Assembly: GCF_002873135.1 (NCBI RefSeq)
Contig: NZ_MCVI01000040.1
Span: 968 to 64,528, forward strand
DNA: 63,561 nt
Reading direction: 5' to 3'
Source of the DNA: Shewanella sp. 10N.286.48.A6
GTDB taxonomy: Bacteria; Pseudomonadota; Gammaproteobacteria; Enterobacterales; Shewanellaceae
Shown one piece after another: positions 39,854 through 50,600 of the stretch. Positions within the stretch are counted from its first letter, which is position 1. Each line of letters begins with the position of its first letter. The position numbers and the translations under genes are program-made. The notes under the pieces were generated by a model. The model was not told the origin of the DNA. It saw nothing but the letters and a program-made list of their open reading frames with translations, and searched no databases.

Positions 39854-41239
39854 TCAAGGTAATTTAAGTTTCGATAAGCGTTGTTGAATGGCGTTATCTA
39901 GTGCTTTTTTTGTTTTGCCTCCTTCACATGGGTGTCCTAAATCTAAGCCTTCGGCATAAGGGTTAATTTGGGTTGGTAATGCCACCAATCGATGGCAAGT
40001 TTCACCAATCTTAACAATTCTATTTGGATCTAAACGATGATTGAGGGTAGTTGGTTGGCGCTTATCTTCTATTACTATTAACTCTATATCATCCATTTCA
40101 GGGGTTAACTCACTGGTGCTGGCACCACTAACAGAAGTCGCTAAATGGGCTTGCTGACTTATTTGCTGATTAACTTGTTGTTGATTGAGTTTATTTATAA
40201 AGGAATGGCTAGCTTGATTGATGGCCGATAAATTGTCGCTTGTTATGGTATTGGCCTTTGAGATGGTTTCATTAAACAATTGTGGCTTAAATAGATGTTC
40301 GTTACTGCTATCTTTTTGCTGCTGCAGATACATGCTATCAACTGAAGACCAATCGAACTGGTGCGTTTCGGCTTGCACTGCTTCTGCTATTGGCAATTTT
40401 TCAATTATGGGCTTGTAGTCAATGGGCTTTTGGTTAACAGCTTTTTGGTCAATATCTTTTTGGTCAATAGGCTTTGGGGAAATTGCCTTTTGATTGACAG
40501 TATCTTTTGGGCTAGTTGCAACTGCAGGCGCTATTGAGCTTGTATCGACAACCTTATTAGTACTTTGTTTGTTCGATATAGTTTGATCGATTATTTCTTC
40601 ATTGGTAATGACTTCACTGACGACCTCTTCAATCAAGGCTTGTTCACTTGGCAGGGTCTTAGCTAGCTGGGTAATTTGCTCAGCCGTTAAAAAGTAGGCT
40701 TTTATTTCTTGGTTGTTACTTTCAGATGTCGCAGCTTTAACGGCTTGTTCACGGCTGATCTCGACAAAATGGCTAATGGTGTTATCAGCTAAGGAAAATA
40801 GCATAAACACTAGCACAACATGTAGCCCTGCAACAATAATGCTCGATGGTGATGTCAGTATCTTTTTAAACTCGTTATCAGAATTTTGTTTTAAAAAGCG
40901 ACCTTGATTATTTTGATTGTCGATCAGCCCACAGATCAGAGGTAATGTTTGGGCTTTAATTACATCAGTGCTCATTATTTCAGTGCTAGTTACTTCAGTG
41001 CTAGTTACTTCAGTGCTAGTTACTTCAGTGCTAGTTGCATTCACCGTTTGTAACATCACAACATGATCACAGAAATCTATCACTTCAACCGCAGATTCTT
41101 GGCGGCTTGCATTTATGTAAAGCTGTCCATGTGAAACTTGTGTGCCATTTAAGCCTGTCGAATTTCCACTAGCACCCGGTTCAAAATTAGTGTTTGCTGC
41201 CAATCCTTGTGTTAAATGTTTATCACCACCTTGGTTCAT
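39854..41239 (-). CDS. TonB-like single-span membrane protein of unknown role
   Basis: A 461-residue protein. The N-terminal 135 residues are cytoplasmic-like and include a tandem STEVT repeat. One membrane helix follows (about 145-163, IIVAGLHVVLVFMLFSL), then a long polar region with a second Lys-Pro-Ile-Asp repeat block, and a C-terminal conserved-looking end (RIVKIGETCHRLVALPTQ and onward). This N-in, one-helix, Pro/Lys-linker layout recalls TonB or TolA energy transducers, but no TonB domain is clear. The ATG at 41239 sits behind AGGAGGCGC; the ATG ten codons upstream does not. Confidence 0.65.
   Translation of the reverse strand: MNQGGDKHLTQGLAANTNFEPGASGNSTGLNGTQVSHGQLYINASRQESAVEVIDFCDHVVMLQTVNATSTEVTSTEVTSTEVTSTEIMSTDVIKAQTLPLICGLIDNQNNQGRFLKQNSDNEFKKILTSPSSIIVAGLHVVLVFMLFSLADNTISHFVEISREQAVKAATSESNNQEIKAYFLTAEQITQLAKTLPSEQALIEEVVSEVITNEEIIDQTISNKQSTNKVVDTSSIAPAVATSPKDTVNQKAISPKPIDQKDIDQKAVNQKPIDYKPIIEKLPIAEAVQAETHQFDWSSVDSMYLQQQKDSSNEHLFKPQLFNETISKANTITSDNLSAINQASHSFINKLNQQQVNQQISQQAHLATSVSGASTSELTPEMDDIELIVIEDKRQPTTLNHRLDPNRIVKIGETCHRLVALPTQINPYAEGLDLGHPCEGGKTKKALDNAIQQRLSKLKLP
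40960..41034 (-). repeat. 15-base tandem repeat coding STEVT
   Basis: Five units of TTACTTCAGTGCTAG (plus strand; first two diverged) at 40960, 40975, 40990, 41005 and 41020. They encode the STEVT repeat in the cytoplasmic part of the TonB-like protein. Confidence 0.9.
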
Positions 41240-41499
41240 TACTCGCGCCTCCTGTCGCTTTTGAATCACTGGATATAAATCGTGCTAGATCAGACTTCAA
41301 CCACAAGCTGACCATAAACTAGATGATAAAAAAGCCATTAAGTTCATTTAATTTATGTCGATGACACACGACTCCCCACAAAATCAGTCAGTTATCATAG
41401 CGCCAAACTTAAGCTTACACGTGTACGCTAAAGTCATGGCCTATTATGAATATTGCTGGTAGACTCAATGTAAATTGCTTAACAAGGTTGTATGCAACT

Positions 41500-42180
41500 A
41501 TGTCACTTGAGTTAGATGCTAATCAAACATTAGCACCAACACCTACATCAAAGTCAGACTATGGTGTGATTGAGGAATTAGCTAACAGTATCACCCATGG
41601 TATAGGGGTACTTGCGGGTATCGCCGCGCTAATTGCAATGCTAATAAAAGCGAATGGCCAACTTAATATCGCTGACACTATAGGGATCACTGTGTATGGA
41701 TTAAGTATTATTATGCTTTTTCTGGCCTCAACCTTATACCATTCCAGTAAAAGCCCCTTATGGCGTAAACGCTTTAAAATGGCTGATCACTGTGCAATCT
41801 ATTTGCTTATTGCTGGTACATACACACCTTTAATGTCAATTAGCCTTCAAAATGATAGTGCTACGCTAATACTAACTGCAATATGGTTATTAGCCTTAGG
41901 CGGTATTATTTTTAAAACCTTATTTATTGGCCGCTTCAAAGGGCTAAGTGTTATTTTGTATCTTGTTATGGGCTGGCTTTGTGTCACCATCATGGGAGAT
42001 TTAATCAAAGGCATGTCAGATTTAGGCTTTAACCTATTACTTGCAGGTGGGGCTTTTTATAGCATCGGGGTTATTTTTTATGTCAATAAGCGTATTCCTT
42101 ATAATCATGCTATTTGGCATTTATTTGTACTTGCAGGCGCCTTGTCTCATTTCTTGTGTATTTATTTAACAGTCATATAA
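41500..42180 (+). CDS. Hemolysin III / PAQR family membrane protein
   Basis: A 226-residue protein with seven predicted helices and the conserved blocks EELANSITHGIG, STLYHSS, MADHCAIYLLIAGTYTP and HAIWHLFVLAGALSHF, whose Ser, His and Asp residues bind zinc in this family. Function in bacteria is poorly known (YqfA-like). The start at 41500 (MSLELDAN) fits the usual length; an ATG at 41446 would add 18 residues. Confidence 0.88.
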   Translation: MSLELDANQTLAPTPTSKSDYGVIEELANSITHGIGVLAGIAALIAMLIKANGQLNIADTIGITVYGLSIIMLFLASTLYHSSKSPLWRKRFKMADHCAIYLLIAGTYTPLMSISLQNDSATLILTAIWLLALGGIIFKTLFIGRFKGLSVILYLVMGWLCVTIMGDLIKGMSDLGFNLLLAGGAFYSIGVIFYVNKRIPYNHAIWHLFVLAGALSHFLCIYLTVI

Positions 42181-42249
42181 ACCTGCTTTATATCCACAGT
42201 ATTAACCCTGTCAGTATTTCGTCTCACTGTTATAAACTCACTCAAAAAG

Positions 42250-42274
42250 TATCGCTCATCAACCATGAGCGATA
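42250..42274. other. Inverted repeat between HlyIII and ATL genes
   Basis: TATCGCTCAT pairs with ATGAGCGATA around a five-base loop. There is no T run on either side, so it is better viewed as a possible protein or RNA-stability site than a standard terminator. Confidence 0.45.
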
Positions 42275-42382
42275 ACCAACACTCATAAGCTGGCTATTGA
42301 ATACTTACTATTGTCTACTTAACTCGCAACACCAAAGCGGGTTACAATAAATTATCATCCCATACCTGATCAAAAGCCATCA

Positions 42383-42727
42383 ATGGAAAACCTTAGCCCA
42401 AAGCAAAGAATTTGGTTTATTGTAAATATGATCCCCACAGGTCATGTTTTAGCTTATGGTAAAGTGGCTGACTTAGCTGGGCTACCAGGTAGAGCCAGGT
42501 ATGTGTCTAAAGCACTCAAAGACGCCCCCGATAACCTAAACTTACCTTGGTATAGAGTGATTAACAGCCAAGGAAAAATTTCTTTTAAAGTCAATTCTAT
42601 TCATTTCCAAAATCAGCAACAGCGACTAAGATCAGATGGAGTAGAAGTGAACCAAGGCAAGGTTTCATTGTCAAAATATGAATGGCGCCCTGACATTGCA
42701 ACCCTTGTCATGTCGTTACCTTTTTAA
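42383..42727 (+). CDS. Alkyltransferase-like protein (ATL) of the MGMT family
   Basis: A 114-residue protein with the fold of the O6-alkylguanine-DNA alkyltransferase active domain. The active-site PCHRV motif reads PWYRV, with Trp replacing the alkyl-accepting Cys. Such proteins bind O6-alkylguanine but do not transfer the group; they flag it for nucleotide excision repair. Its short length, without an N-terminal domain, also fits ATL. Confidence 0.9.
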   Translation: MENLSPKQRIWFIVNMIPTGHVLAYGKVADLAGLPGRARYVSKALKDAPDNLNLPWYRVINSQGKISFKVNSIHFQNQQQRLRSDGVEVNQGKVSLSKYEWRPDIATLVMSLPF

Positions 42728-42750
42728 ATATTGCATGGGTAGGTATTACT

Positions 42751-43554
42751 TTGATTAGAAAATTCACCGCTTTATTAGCCAATATTATTGTTATTACATT
42801 GTCTCAGGCCCCTAATGCTGTCGCTTCTGATGACAAGGAAAACCTCGAGTACCTCAAAGCATTAACCCCTCACTCTGCTGAATATCGGGTGTTCTATGGC
42901 AGTATCGAACTCGGTAAAGCTCGCTACCAGTTGCCTGAAAGTGATAATGGCTACTATAACTATCGCTTTGATAGCGATATCAGCTTATTAATGCTATCGG
43001 ATGTGCGTAATCTTAATAGTGAGTTCAAACTCGAAGATGGCAAGGTTAAGCCCATCCGCTATATGAGTAAACGTAGCGGCACCGGATCTGACTACACAGA
43101 GCAAACCGCCTTTGCTGCTGGACAAGGCGTTATCCACACCATATATAAAGACGAAAGAGAGAAATTACCCTTTGCCGAGGATATCTACGATCCCTTGGTA
43201 TCTCAATTAATATTTAGAATGGATATGTACCGCCAACCCGAATTGCTTAAATACAAAATGGTCAAAGAAAAAGAGTTTGATGATTATGAATTTAAAATTG
43301 TCGGCAAAGAACAAGTGATATTAGACAGTGGCACTTATCAAACCGTAAAAATAGAAGTGGTACGAAAAAGTAAAAAGCGCCAAACCTTTTTTTGGATGGC
43401 GCCAGAATTAAACTACTTACCCGTGCGTTTAAGTCATTTTTCTAAAGGTAGTAAGCAGCTTGATATTCAGTTAGATAATTATCAAATTCAGCAAGCAATA
43501 GAATCCGATACAGCTGTTACTAAAGCAAACGCTGGATTAACTGTTAATCAGTAA
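42751..43554 (+). CDS. Secreted DUF3108 protein
   Basis: A 267-residue protein with a signal peptide (cleavage near AVASDD) and a beta-rich DUF3108 domain (SAEYRVFYGSIELGKARYQL, and FFWMAPELNYLPVRLSHF). Start is TTG at 42751; no in-frame ATG would keep the signal peptide. Function is unknown; members lie in the periplasm or outer membrane. Its last 18 bases overlap the end of the convergent yafJ-like gene. Confidence 0.85.
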   Translation: MIRKFTALLANIIVITLSQAPNAVASDDKENLEYLKALTPHSAEYRVFYGSIELGKARYQLPESDNGYYNYRFDSDISLLMLSDVRNLNSEFKLEDGKVKPIRYMSKRSGTGSDYTEQTAFAAGQGVIHTIYKDEREKLPFAEDIYDPLVSQLIFRMDMYRQPELLKYKMVKEKEFDDYEFKIVGKEQVILDSGTYQTVKIEVVRKSKKRQTFFWMAPELNYLPVRLSHFSKGSKQLDIQLDNYQIQQAIESDTAVTKANAGLTVNQ

Positions 43555-44316
43555 TTCGCCTTGCCTAAATAACTTCCATTCGCCAGGCTGTAAAATATGC
43601 CACTGTTCGTTTTTTGTCAGCGGACGAGTAGCAATCACTGTAACGACATCATTGGGTGTCGTTTCTTTATTAAAATCAATAACCACATCAGTATCGATTA
43701 ATTTGGCTTTGCCAAAAGGCGCACGGCGGGTAATGAAGCACAAATTATTAGTGCAATAACTCATTAAATCGACACCATCACTTAGGATCATATTAAAAAC
43801 ACCTAAAGCTCGAATGTCATCAGCCAGCGTTGCTACAAATTCAAACACCTGTTTCATGTCATCGGGTGGCGTATGACCAAACTCACCTAACACCTGTTCC
43901 ATAATCCAGCAAAATGCCAGCTCACTGTCGGTGTCCCCAACAGGCTGAAAATGATTTACTTGAAACTTATTTTGGTAGTCTGATAACTGTCCATTATGGG
44001 CATAAGTCCAATATCGGCCCCATAACTCGCGGGTGAAAGGATGGGTATTTTCCAGCGCAACACAGCCACGGTTTGCTTGACGAATATGACTGACGACAAT
44101 CTCGCTTTTGATTGGATAAGATTTAATGAGCTGAGCGACATGGGATTCACTGCTAGGACGAGCATCTTTAAAGGTGCGGCTGCCCTTGCCTTCATAAAAA
44201 GTGATCCCCCAACCATCAACATGTGGCCCAGTAACACCACCTCTTTCAGCTAAGCCTGTGAAACTAAATACAATATCCGTTGGGACATTAGCGCTCATCG
44301 CTAGTAACTCACACAT
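43537..44316 (-). CDS. yafJ: Class II glutamine amidotransferase, YafJ type
   Basis: A 259-residue protein whose N-terminal Met is followed by the nucleophile Cys2 (MCELLAMSAN). GGVTGPHVDGWGITFYEG, VVSHIRQANRG and THPFTRELWG are typical of class II amidotransferases that release ammonia from glutamine. No synthase domain is fused, so the acceptor is unknown. It converges on the DUF3108 gene. Confidence 0.9.
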   Translation of the reverse strand: MCELLAMSANVPTDIVFSFTGLAERGGVTGPHVDGWGITFYEGKGSRTFKDARPSSESHVAQLIKSYPIKSEIVVSHIRQANRGCVALENTHPFTRELWGRYWTYAHNGQLSDYQNKFQVNHFQPVGDTDSELAFCWIMEQVLGEFGHTPPDDMKQVFEFVATLADDIRALGVFNMILSDGVDLMSYCTNNLCFITRRAPFGKAKLIDTDVVIDFNKETTPNDVVTVIATRPLTKNEQWHILQPGEWKLFRQGELLINS

Positions 44317-44415
44317 GAAACACGCCTTAAAAATATAATTAACTCAAAATATTACGTAATTTATATTGTACCTAGTGCAGAAAAAAATTGGCATTTTTAT
44401 TAAACAAAATATTTT

Positions 44416-44427
44416 AAACAATTGTTT
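44416..44427. promoter_or_regulatory. Candidate PsrA operator upstream of fadE
   Basis: AAACAATTGTTT is a perfect palindrome with the AAAC-N4-GTTT form of PsrA sites. PsrA represses fatty-acid degradation genes in Shewanella and Pseudomonas relatives. It lies 130 bases before the fadE start. Confidence 0.5.
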
Positions 44428-44471
44428 GAAATAACTTGTAATCAGCGCCAGTTAGGTTTAATTTTATGTGA

Positions 44472-44488
44472 TACAGGTCAGACCACGG
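44472..44488. promoter_or_regulatory. Candidate FadR operator upstream of fadE
   Basis: TACAGGTCAGACCACGG centres on GGTCAGACC, the core of the FadR site (consensus ACTGGTCNGACCAGT). FadR releases DNA on binding long-chain acyl-CoA, so fadE should be induced by fatty acids. Confidence 0.65.
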
Positions 44489-44556
44489 TCAGTTCTGTGA
44501 ATAGGATCATTAATTTGTAGGTGTTTAAATATTAAACACTTTTAAGGAGAAAGACA

Positions 44557-47004
44557 GTGGAGACACTTATTTGGATCATCGCCATGATCGCGGTACTCGG
44601 CGCAGCAACTTACTTGCGGGTGTCGTTATTAACAGCAACAATTGCAGCAGCAGTTGTAATGTTAATTGGTAGTGTATTAGATATTGTTGGCAGTCTAGCT
44701 TGGGTTGTCTATATAGTTTTAGCATTACCTTTAAATGTTAAATCATTTCGTCAGAATTTCATCTCACGTCCACTGCTTAAAGTATATCAAGGCATCATGC
44801 CTGAAATGTCTACCACTGAAAAAGAAGCCATTGAAGCAGGTACAACCTGGTGGGAAGCTGACTTATTCGCTGGTAACCCTAACTGGAATAAATTACATAA
44901 CTACCCTAAAGCGCGTTTAACTGCTGAAGAGCAAGCGTTTTTAGATGGCCCAGTTGAAACTGTGTGTAAAATGGTTAACCAACATCAGGTTTCACATGAG
45001 CTAGCTGACCTTCCACAAGAAGTTTGGCAATACTTAAAAGACGAAGGCTTCTTCGCCATGATCATCAAAAAGAAATACGGTGGTCTTGAATACTCAGCTT
45101 ATGCTCAGTCACGTGTATTGCAAAAATTAGCTGGCGTGAGTAGTGAACTTGCATCAACGGTTGGGGTACCAAACTCTCTAGGCCCTGGTGAGTTACTGCA
45201 ACACTATGGTACGACTGAACAACAAGATCATTATTTACCGCGTTTAGCTAAAGGTCTTGAAGTGCCTTGTTTTGCACTTACTAGCCCAGAAGCTGGTAGT
45301 GATGCTGGCGCGATCCCTGATTTTGGTATCGTCTGTAAAGGTGAATGGGAAGGCGAAGAAGTGTTAGGTATGAAACTAACATGGAACAAACGCTACATTA
45401 CCTTAGCACCAGTGGCGACAGTATTAGGTTTGGCATTTAAATTACGCGACCCTGACAGCTTATTAGGTGATACCGAAGATTTAGGTATTACTTGTGCCCT
45501 TATCCCTACTGATATTCAAGGGGTTGAAACCGGTCGTCGTCACTTCCCATTGAACTGTATGTTCCAAAATGGTCCAACTCGTGGCAACGATGTATTCGTG
45601 CCACTGAGCTTTATCATTGGTGGCCCTGAAATGGCCGGTCAAGGCTGGCGCATGCTAGTTGAATGTCTCTCTGTAGGCCGTGGTATTACCCTGCCGTCAA
45701 ACTCTGCTGGTGGCGTTAAAACAGCTGCATTAGCTACAGGTGCTTACGCTCGAATTCGTCGTCAGTTCAAACTACCTATCGGTAAATTAGAAGGTATTGA
45801 AGAGCCAATGGCACGTATTGGCGGTAATGCTTACTTGATGGATGCTGTAAGTTCATTAACTACTGTGGGGATTGGTCTAGGTGAAAAGCCATCAGTTATC
45901 TCTGCCATCGTTAAATTCCATTTAACCGATAGAATGCAAAAGTGTGTTATCGACGCCATGGATATTCACGGCGGTAAAGGTGTATGTCTAGGTCCAAATA
46001 ACTATTTGGGTCGTGGTTATCAAGCAGCGCCGATTGCAATTACCGTTGAAGGTGCCAACATTTTAACCCGTTCTATGATTATTTATGGACAAGGCGCTAT
46101 TCGCTGTCATCCATATGTATTAGCTGAAATGGAATCTGCTTTTGATACCACATCGGGTCAAGGCTTAAGTAACTTCGATGCTGCCATCTTCGGTCATATT
46201 GGCTTTGCGATGTCTAATTTTGTAAGAAGTTTCTGGATGGGCGTTACTTCTAGCCGCTTCACCAAATCACCTTATAATGATAAAACGAAACGTTATTATC
46301 AGCAGATGAATCGTTTCAGTGCTAACTTAGCCCTGCTTTCGGATTTAGCGATGGCAACACTTGGCGGTAACCTTAAGCGTAAAGAACGTATTTCAGCACG
46401 CTTAGGTGATTTATTAAGTCAGCTATATTTAGCGTCTGCAACGCTTAAGCGTTATGAAGATGATGGTCGTTTAACTGAAGATTTACCGTTAGTTCAATGG
46501 GCTGTAGAAGATTCACTACATAAACTACAAACATCTTTAGATGACTTACTGGATAACTTCCCTATGGGTCTTGGCATTGCACTTCGCGCTGTTATCTTCC
46601 CATTTGGTCGCCCACTAAAACGTCCTAGCGATGTATTAGACCATAAAGTGTCTAAAATTATGCAAACGCCATGTGCCAGTCGTGACCGTTTAGGCCAAGG
46701 CCAATTCTGGACAGCTTCAGAGCACAATGCGGTAGGTATTCAAGAGCAAACTTTATTAGATATTTTAGCTTCAGAGCCTTTATACGACAAAGTCTGTAAA
46801 GCTGCCGGTAAACGCCTACCATTTATGTGGTTAGATAAAGTCGCTGCACAAGGTAAAGCCTTAGGTGTGTTAAGTGATACTGAAGTGGCCTTACTTGAAA
46901 GAGCTGAAATTGGTCGTATGAAGTCAATCAATGTTGATGACTTTGACCCTGAAGAGCTTGAAGCAAAGGTTGTTAGTGAAGCCAAGCAAGTTAAAGCGGC
47001 TTAA
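44557..47004 (+). CDS. fadE: Acyl-CoA dehydrogenase FadE
   Basis: An 815-residue protein with two N-terminal membrane helices, a central acyl-CoA dehydrogenase core ([41 protein letters not shown]) and the C-terminal extension of the FadE family. It carries out the first step of fatty-acid beta-oxidation. Start is GTG at 44557 behind AAGGAGA; length matches E. coli FadE. It is monocistronic, with its own terminator. Confidence 0.95.
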   Translation: METLIWIIAMIAVLGAATYLRVSLLTATIAAAVVMLIGSVLDIVGSLAWVVYIVLALPLNVKSFRQNFISRPLLKVYQGIMPEMSTTEKEAIEAGTTWWEADLFAGNPNWNKLHNYPKARLTAEEQAFLDGPVETVCKMVNQHQVSHELADLPQEVWQYLKDEGFFAMIIKKKYGGLEYSAYAQSRVLQKLAGVSSELASTVGVPNSLGPGELLQHYGTTEQQDHYLPRLAKGLEVPCFALTSPEAGSDAGAIPDFGIVCKGEWEGEEVLGMKLTWNKRYITLAPVATVLGLAFKLRDPDSLLGDTEDLGITCALIPTDIQGVETGRRHFPLNCMFQNGPTRGNDVFVPLSFIIGGPEMAGQGWRMLVECLSVGRGITLPSNSAGGVKTAALATGAYARIRRQFKLPIGKLEGIEEPMARIGGNAYLMDAVSSLTTVGIGLGEKPSVISAIVKFHLTDRMQKCVIDAMDIHGGKGVCLGPNNYLGRGYQAAPIAITVEGANILTRSMIIYGQGAIRCHPYVLAEMESAFDTTSGQGLSNFDAAIFGHIGFAMSNFVRSFWMGVTSSRFTKSPYNDKTKRYYQQMNRFSANLALLSDLAMATLGGNLKRKERISARLGDLLSQLYLASATLKRYEDDGRLTEDLPLVQWAVEDSLHKLQTSLDDLLDNFPMGLGIALRAVIFPFGRPLKRPSDVLDHKVSKIMQTPCASRDRLGQGQFWTASEHNAVGIQEQTLLDILASEPLYDKVCKAAGKRLPFMWLDKVAAQGKALGVLSDTEVALLERAEIGRMKSINVDDFDPEELEAKVVSEAKQVKAA

Positions 47005-47033
47005 CTCACTTTTTAAAGCTAACTAAAAATACC

Positions 47034-47065
47034 AAAAGGGAAAGCATTGCTTTCCCTTTTTTATT
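47034..47065 (+). terminator. Terminator after fadE
   Basis: AAAAGGGAAAGC pairs with GCTTTCCCTTTT around a three-base loop and is followed by a T run. It lies 30 bases past the fadE stop. Confidence 0.92.
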
Positions 47066-47126
47066 TGCTGTAAACCCAAGTTAAGCTGCGCTAATTACCC
47101 TAGTGTTAAGCAAAAATAATAATGAC

Positions 47127-47462
47127 TTAAGTTAAACGCTTTGCCCAATTACCCTCATGTTGACTATCACATGCCGCTTCACTGTCTAATATAATCTGCC
47201 CAGCAGTTATCTCCACAGAAACAGCCTGTAAATAATGGCTTATCATCTGCACAATAAACGCATCTTGCTTGGCTAATTTGACCTTGGTTATTTGCGCCTC
47301 ATTACTAAATACACAAATCACTTTTAACGATTTAGGAAAAGCGGTGTAGTTTACCGAATGCGTGAGCCATTGAAAGCCCTCACACTCTGACATTAATAAA
47401 TCACACACCAGTGTTAACTGCTGACGAATTTGGTTATCACGTTTCTTGTCGGATTTTTTCAT
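47127..47462 (-). CDS. Conserved hypothetical protein, 111 residues
   Basis: A small basic protein (MKKSDKKRDNQIRQQLTLVC) with a core segment GFQWLTHSVNYTAFPKSLKVICVF that looks conserved. I do not recognise a domain. Relatives in this group are sometimes labelled Fis-family regulators, but I see no helix-turn-helix that supports that. It lies between two terminators and is probably transcribed alone. Confidence 0.7.
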   Translation of the reverse strand: MKKSDKKRDNQIRQQLTLVCDLLMSECEGFQWLTHSVNYTAFPKSLKVICVFSNEAQITKVKLAKQDAFIVQMISHYLQAVSVEITAGQIILDSEAACDSQHEGNWAKRLT

Positions 47463-47524
47463 CGTTAACCTTCGATTAGCTGTGAATTATAGGGTTGTCA
47501 CTGAGTTGTCACTATACAGACATA

Positions 47525-47560
47525 AAAAAGCCAGTTGTGACTATTCACAACTGGCTTTTT
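47525..47560. terminator. Bidirectional terminator after the RND pump gene
   Basis: A perfect 16-base stem (AAAAAGCCAGTTGTGA and its complement) with loop CTAT and A/T runs on both sides. It most likely ends the minus-strand efflux operon. Confidence 0.92.
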
Positions 47561-47617
47561 GAAGTGCTTAAGTCAACATAGCGTTTATAACAGCTAATTC
47601 ACTTAAGCAGATTGTCA

Positions 47618-50600
47618 CTAAGTCGTTAACTCTTGTTCTAGTTGCTTGGCAATCGCTTCAGGCGAGCTACTGTTTCGGGCAAAGATACTGTAAGCCACCG
47701 GGATCACTAACAAGGTGAAGAAGGTTGCTAACAAAATACCTGATAACACTACCACGCCAATCACAAAACGTGTTTCAGAGCCCGCACCACTTGATAGCAC
47801 CAATGGAATAGCACCAGCTGCAGTGGTAATACCGGTCATGAGGATCGGTCTTAAACGTTGGGATGAGGCTTGAATGACTGCTTGTTCAAACTCAATGCCT
47901 TTGTCACGCAATTGGTTGGCAAATTCAACAATCAAAATACCATTTTTAGCCGCTAGCCCCACCAGCATAATAATACCAATTTGACTGTAAATATTGATAC
48001 TTTGTCCGGTAAACCATAGGCCAATTAATGCGCCTAGCGTAGCCAGAGGTACTGTAAGCATAATCACCATAGGATGCACATAACTTTCAAATTGCGCCGC
48101 CAATACCAAGAACACAATACCTAACGCTAGGATAAACACAAAGTACATGGAGTTGCCTGAACTTTGATAATCCAGCGATTGCCCTTTATAACTAATCACC
48201 GCTTCAGCAGGCAAATAGGTATAGGATAAATCATTAAGATAATCTAACGCTTCACCTAGACTATAGCCATCAGCCAAGTTTGCTTCGATAGTGATCGCCC
48301 GCATGCGGTTATAGCGATTTAAAGAGCTGGCATCAGCATACTCTTCTACAGTGACAATATTCGATAGTGGCACTAACTCGCCGGTTCGATCAGATCTCAC
48401 GTAGATATTTTCTAAATCCGTAGCAGTATTTTGATTTTCACGATTACCTTCAATGATCACATCATATTCTTCCCCTTCTCGCATGAAGGTCGTCACTAAA
48501 CGTGAGCCCAGCATCGATTCTAAGGTTCTGCCCACATGTGATATTGACACCCCTAAATCAGCAGCCCTGTCTTTATCAATTGACACTCTAAGTTGAGGTT
48601 TGGTTTCTTTATAATCATGATCAAGCCCGGTTAACATCGGATTTTCTTTAGCTTTTTCCATGATGATGTCTCGCCATAAAGCTAACTCTTCATAACTTGG
48701 ACCACCTAATACAAACTGCACAGGCTTACCGACACCACGGCCAAAGGCTTGACGCATAATGGGAAATGCCCTGACCCCTGCTAAGTCCGAAATTCGAGCG
48801 CGAATATCAGTAATAATTTCACTGGCAGGACGTCGCTCGGCCCAATCTTCTAAAACGATAATCGCCATGCCATTTGAAAAGTTTGCTGAGCGACCAAAAC
48901 CACGAGGAGCGCGGATCAATAAGCGTTTCACATCACCCGATTCAACTAATGGCATTAAACGGCCTTCAATTTCATCCATGTACTTTTCAATGTACTCAAA
49001 GCTTGCTCCTTCAGGGCCATTAACCACCAAAAACATTGAGCCTCTATCTTCGCGAGGGGCAAATTCCTGAGGTACTTGTTTAAGCAAGTAGCCACTTAAC
49101 GCAAAAGCCACCACGACAATTACGCCGATAAGATAGGGCTTTTTAATCGCACTCACCAAATGCGATTGATAAATAGCAGATAACTTATCCATCACGTCAT
49201 CGACTTTACGTACTAACCAAGTGCTTTCACCGGCGGGTTTAAGCAACTTAGAGCACATCATTGGGCTTAGGGTTAATGCGACTAAGCTTGAGAAAATCAC
49301 TGCGGCGCTCATGGTAACTGCAAACTCTTTAAACAGCTTACCTAAATCACCTTCTAAAAACGTGATCGGCATAAACACGGCAATTAATACCAATGTTGTC
49401 GCAACTACCGCAAAAGCAACTTCACGGCCACCTAAATAGGCCGCTTTAAGCGGTGAGTCACCTTGCTCAATACGGCGATGAATATTTTCTAACATCACAA
49501 TGGCATCATCAACCACCATACCAATGGCAAGGATCATCGCCAGCAAAGTCAGTAAGTTAATGGTATAACCTAATGAATATAAAACAATAAAAGTCCCCAT
49601 TAACGACACTGGAACAGTCAACGCTGGAATTAACATCGCGCGCACACTGCCTAGGAACAGATAAATCACCACTATCACTAATAGCATCGCGATAAATAAG
49701 GTTTGGTACACCTCTTTAATTGACGCTTCAATGAATACTGAGCTGTCGTATGAGCGCTTAATCTCCATTCCTGCTGGTAATGTCGGATTAATAACATCGA
49801 CTAACGCATTGGCAGCACGGGCGACTTCTAAGGTGTTTGATGTTGATTGTTTAGATACCCCTAAGCCAATCATTGATTCAGTATTACCGCGGAACATTAT
49901 CCGCTCTTCTTCTGAGCCAATTTGCACTTTAGCCACATCACCAAGCTTCACTAAATAGCCATCATCACCTTGGGTAATAACCAGGCTGGCAAAGTCTTCA
50001 GCGGTTCTAAAGCTTCTATCAACCCTGACAGTAAAATGGCGCTCTTTTGACTCAATAGAACCCGCCGGAAGCTCAACGTTTTCTGAGCGCAGCGCAGATT
50101 CCACATCCGCTACGGTGAGTTTACGCGCAGCTAAAGCTTGTCTGTCTATCCACACTCGCATGGCATAAACTTTACCGCCACCTAAACGGATGTTGGCAAC
50201 ACCGTCGACAACTGAAAATCGATCGACTAAATAGCGTCGGGCATAGTCTGTTAGCTGTAATGTGTTCATTTGATCAGACACTAAGTTAAGCCACATGATC
50301 ACTTCATCACCACCATTGGACTTTTCTACTTCTGGTGGGTCTGCCTCTTCTGGTAAGTTATCCAGTAACCCTGAAATTCTATCTCGAACATCATTGGTCG
50401 CCGCTTCAATATCACGGTTGATATTAAACTCTAAGGTAATAGAAGAGCGTCCATCACGGCTACTTGAGGTAATTTGTTTGATCCCTTCAACGCCGCTAAT
50501 CCTGTCTTCAATTAATTGGGTAATGCGACTTTCAACCACTGAAGCACTCGCGCCGCGATAATTGGTATCAATCGATACTACCGGTGGATCAATGTTGGGG

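Noticed and set aside
40960..41034. Regular short repeats that could suggest a CRISPR array
   Set aside because: Units are 15 bases with no spacers, lie in a coding frame and encode STEVT. No cas genes are present.
42250..42274. Hairpin after the HlyIII gene as a terminator
   Set aside because: The stem is good but there is no T run on either strand, so I list it only as an inverted repeat.
47127..47462. Naming the 111-residue protein a Fis-family regulator
   Set aside because: I see no helix-turn-helix of the Fis type in the sequence, so the label is not supported.
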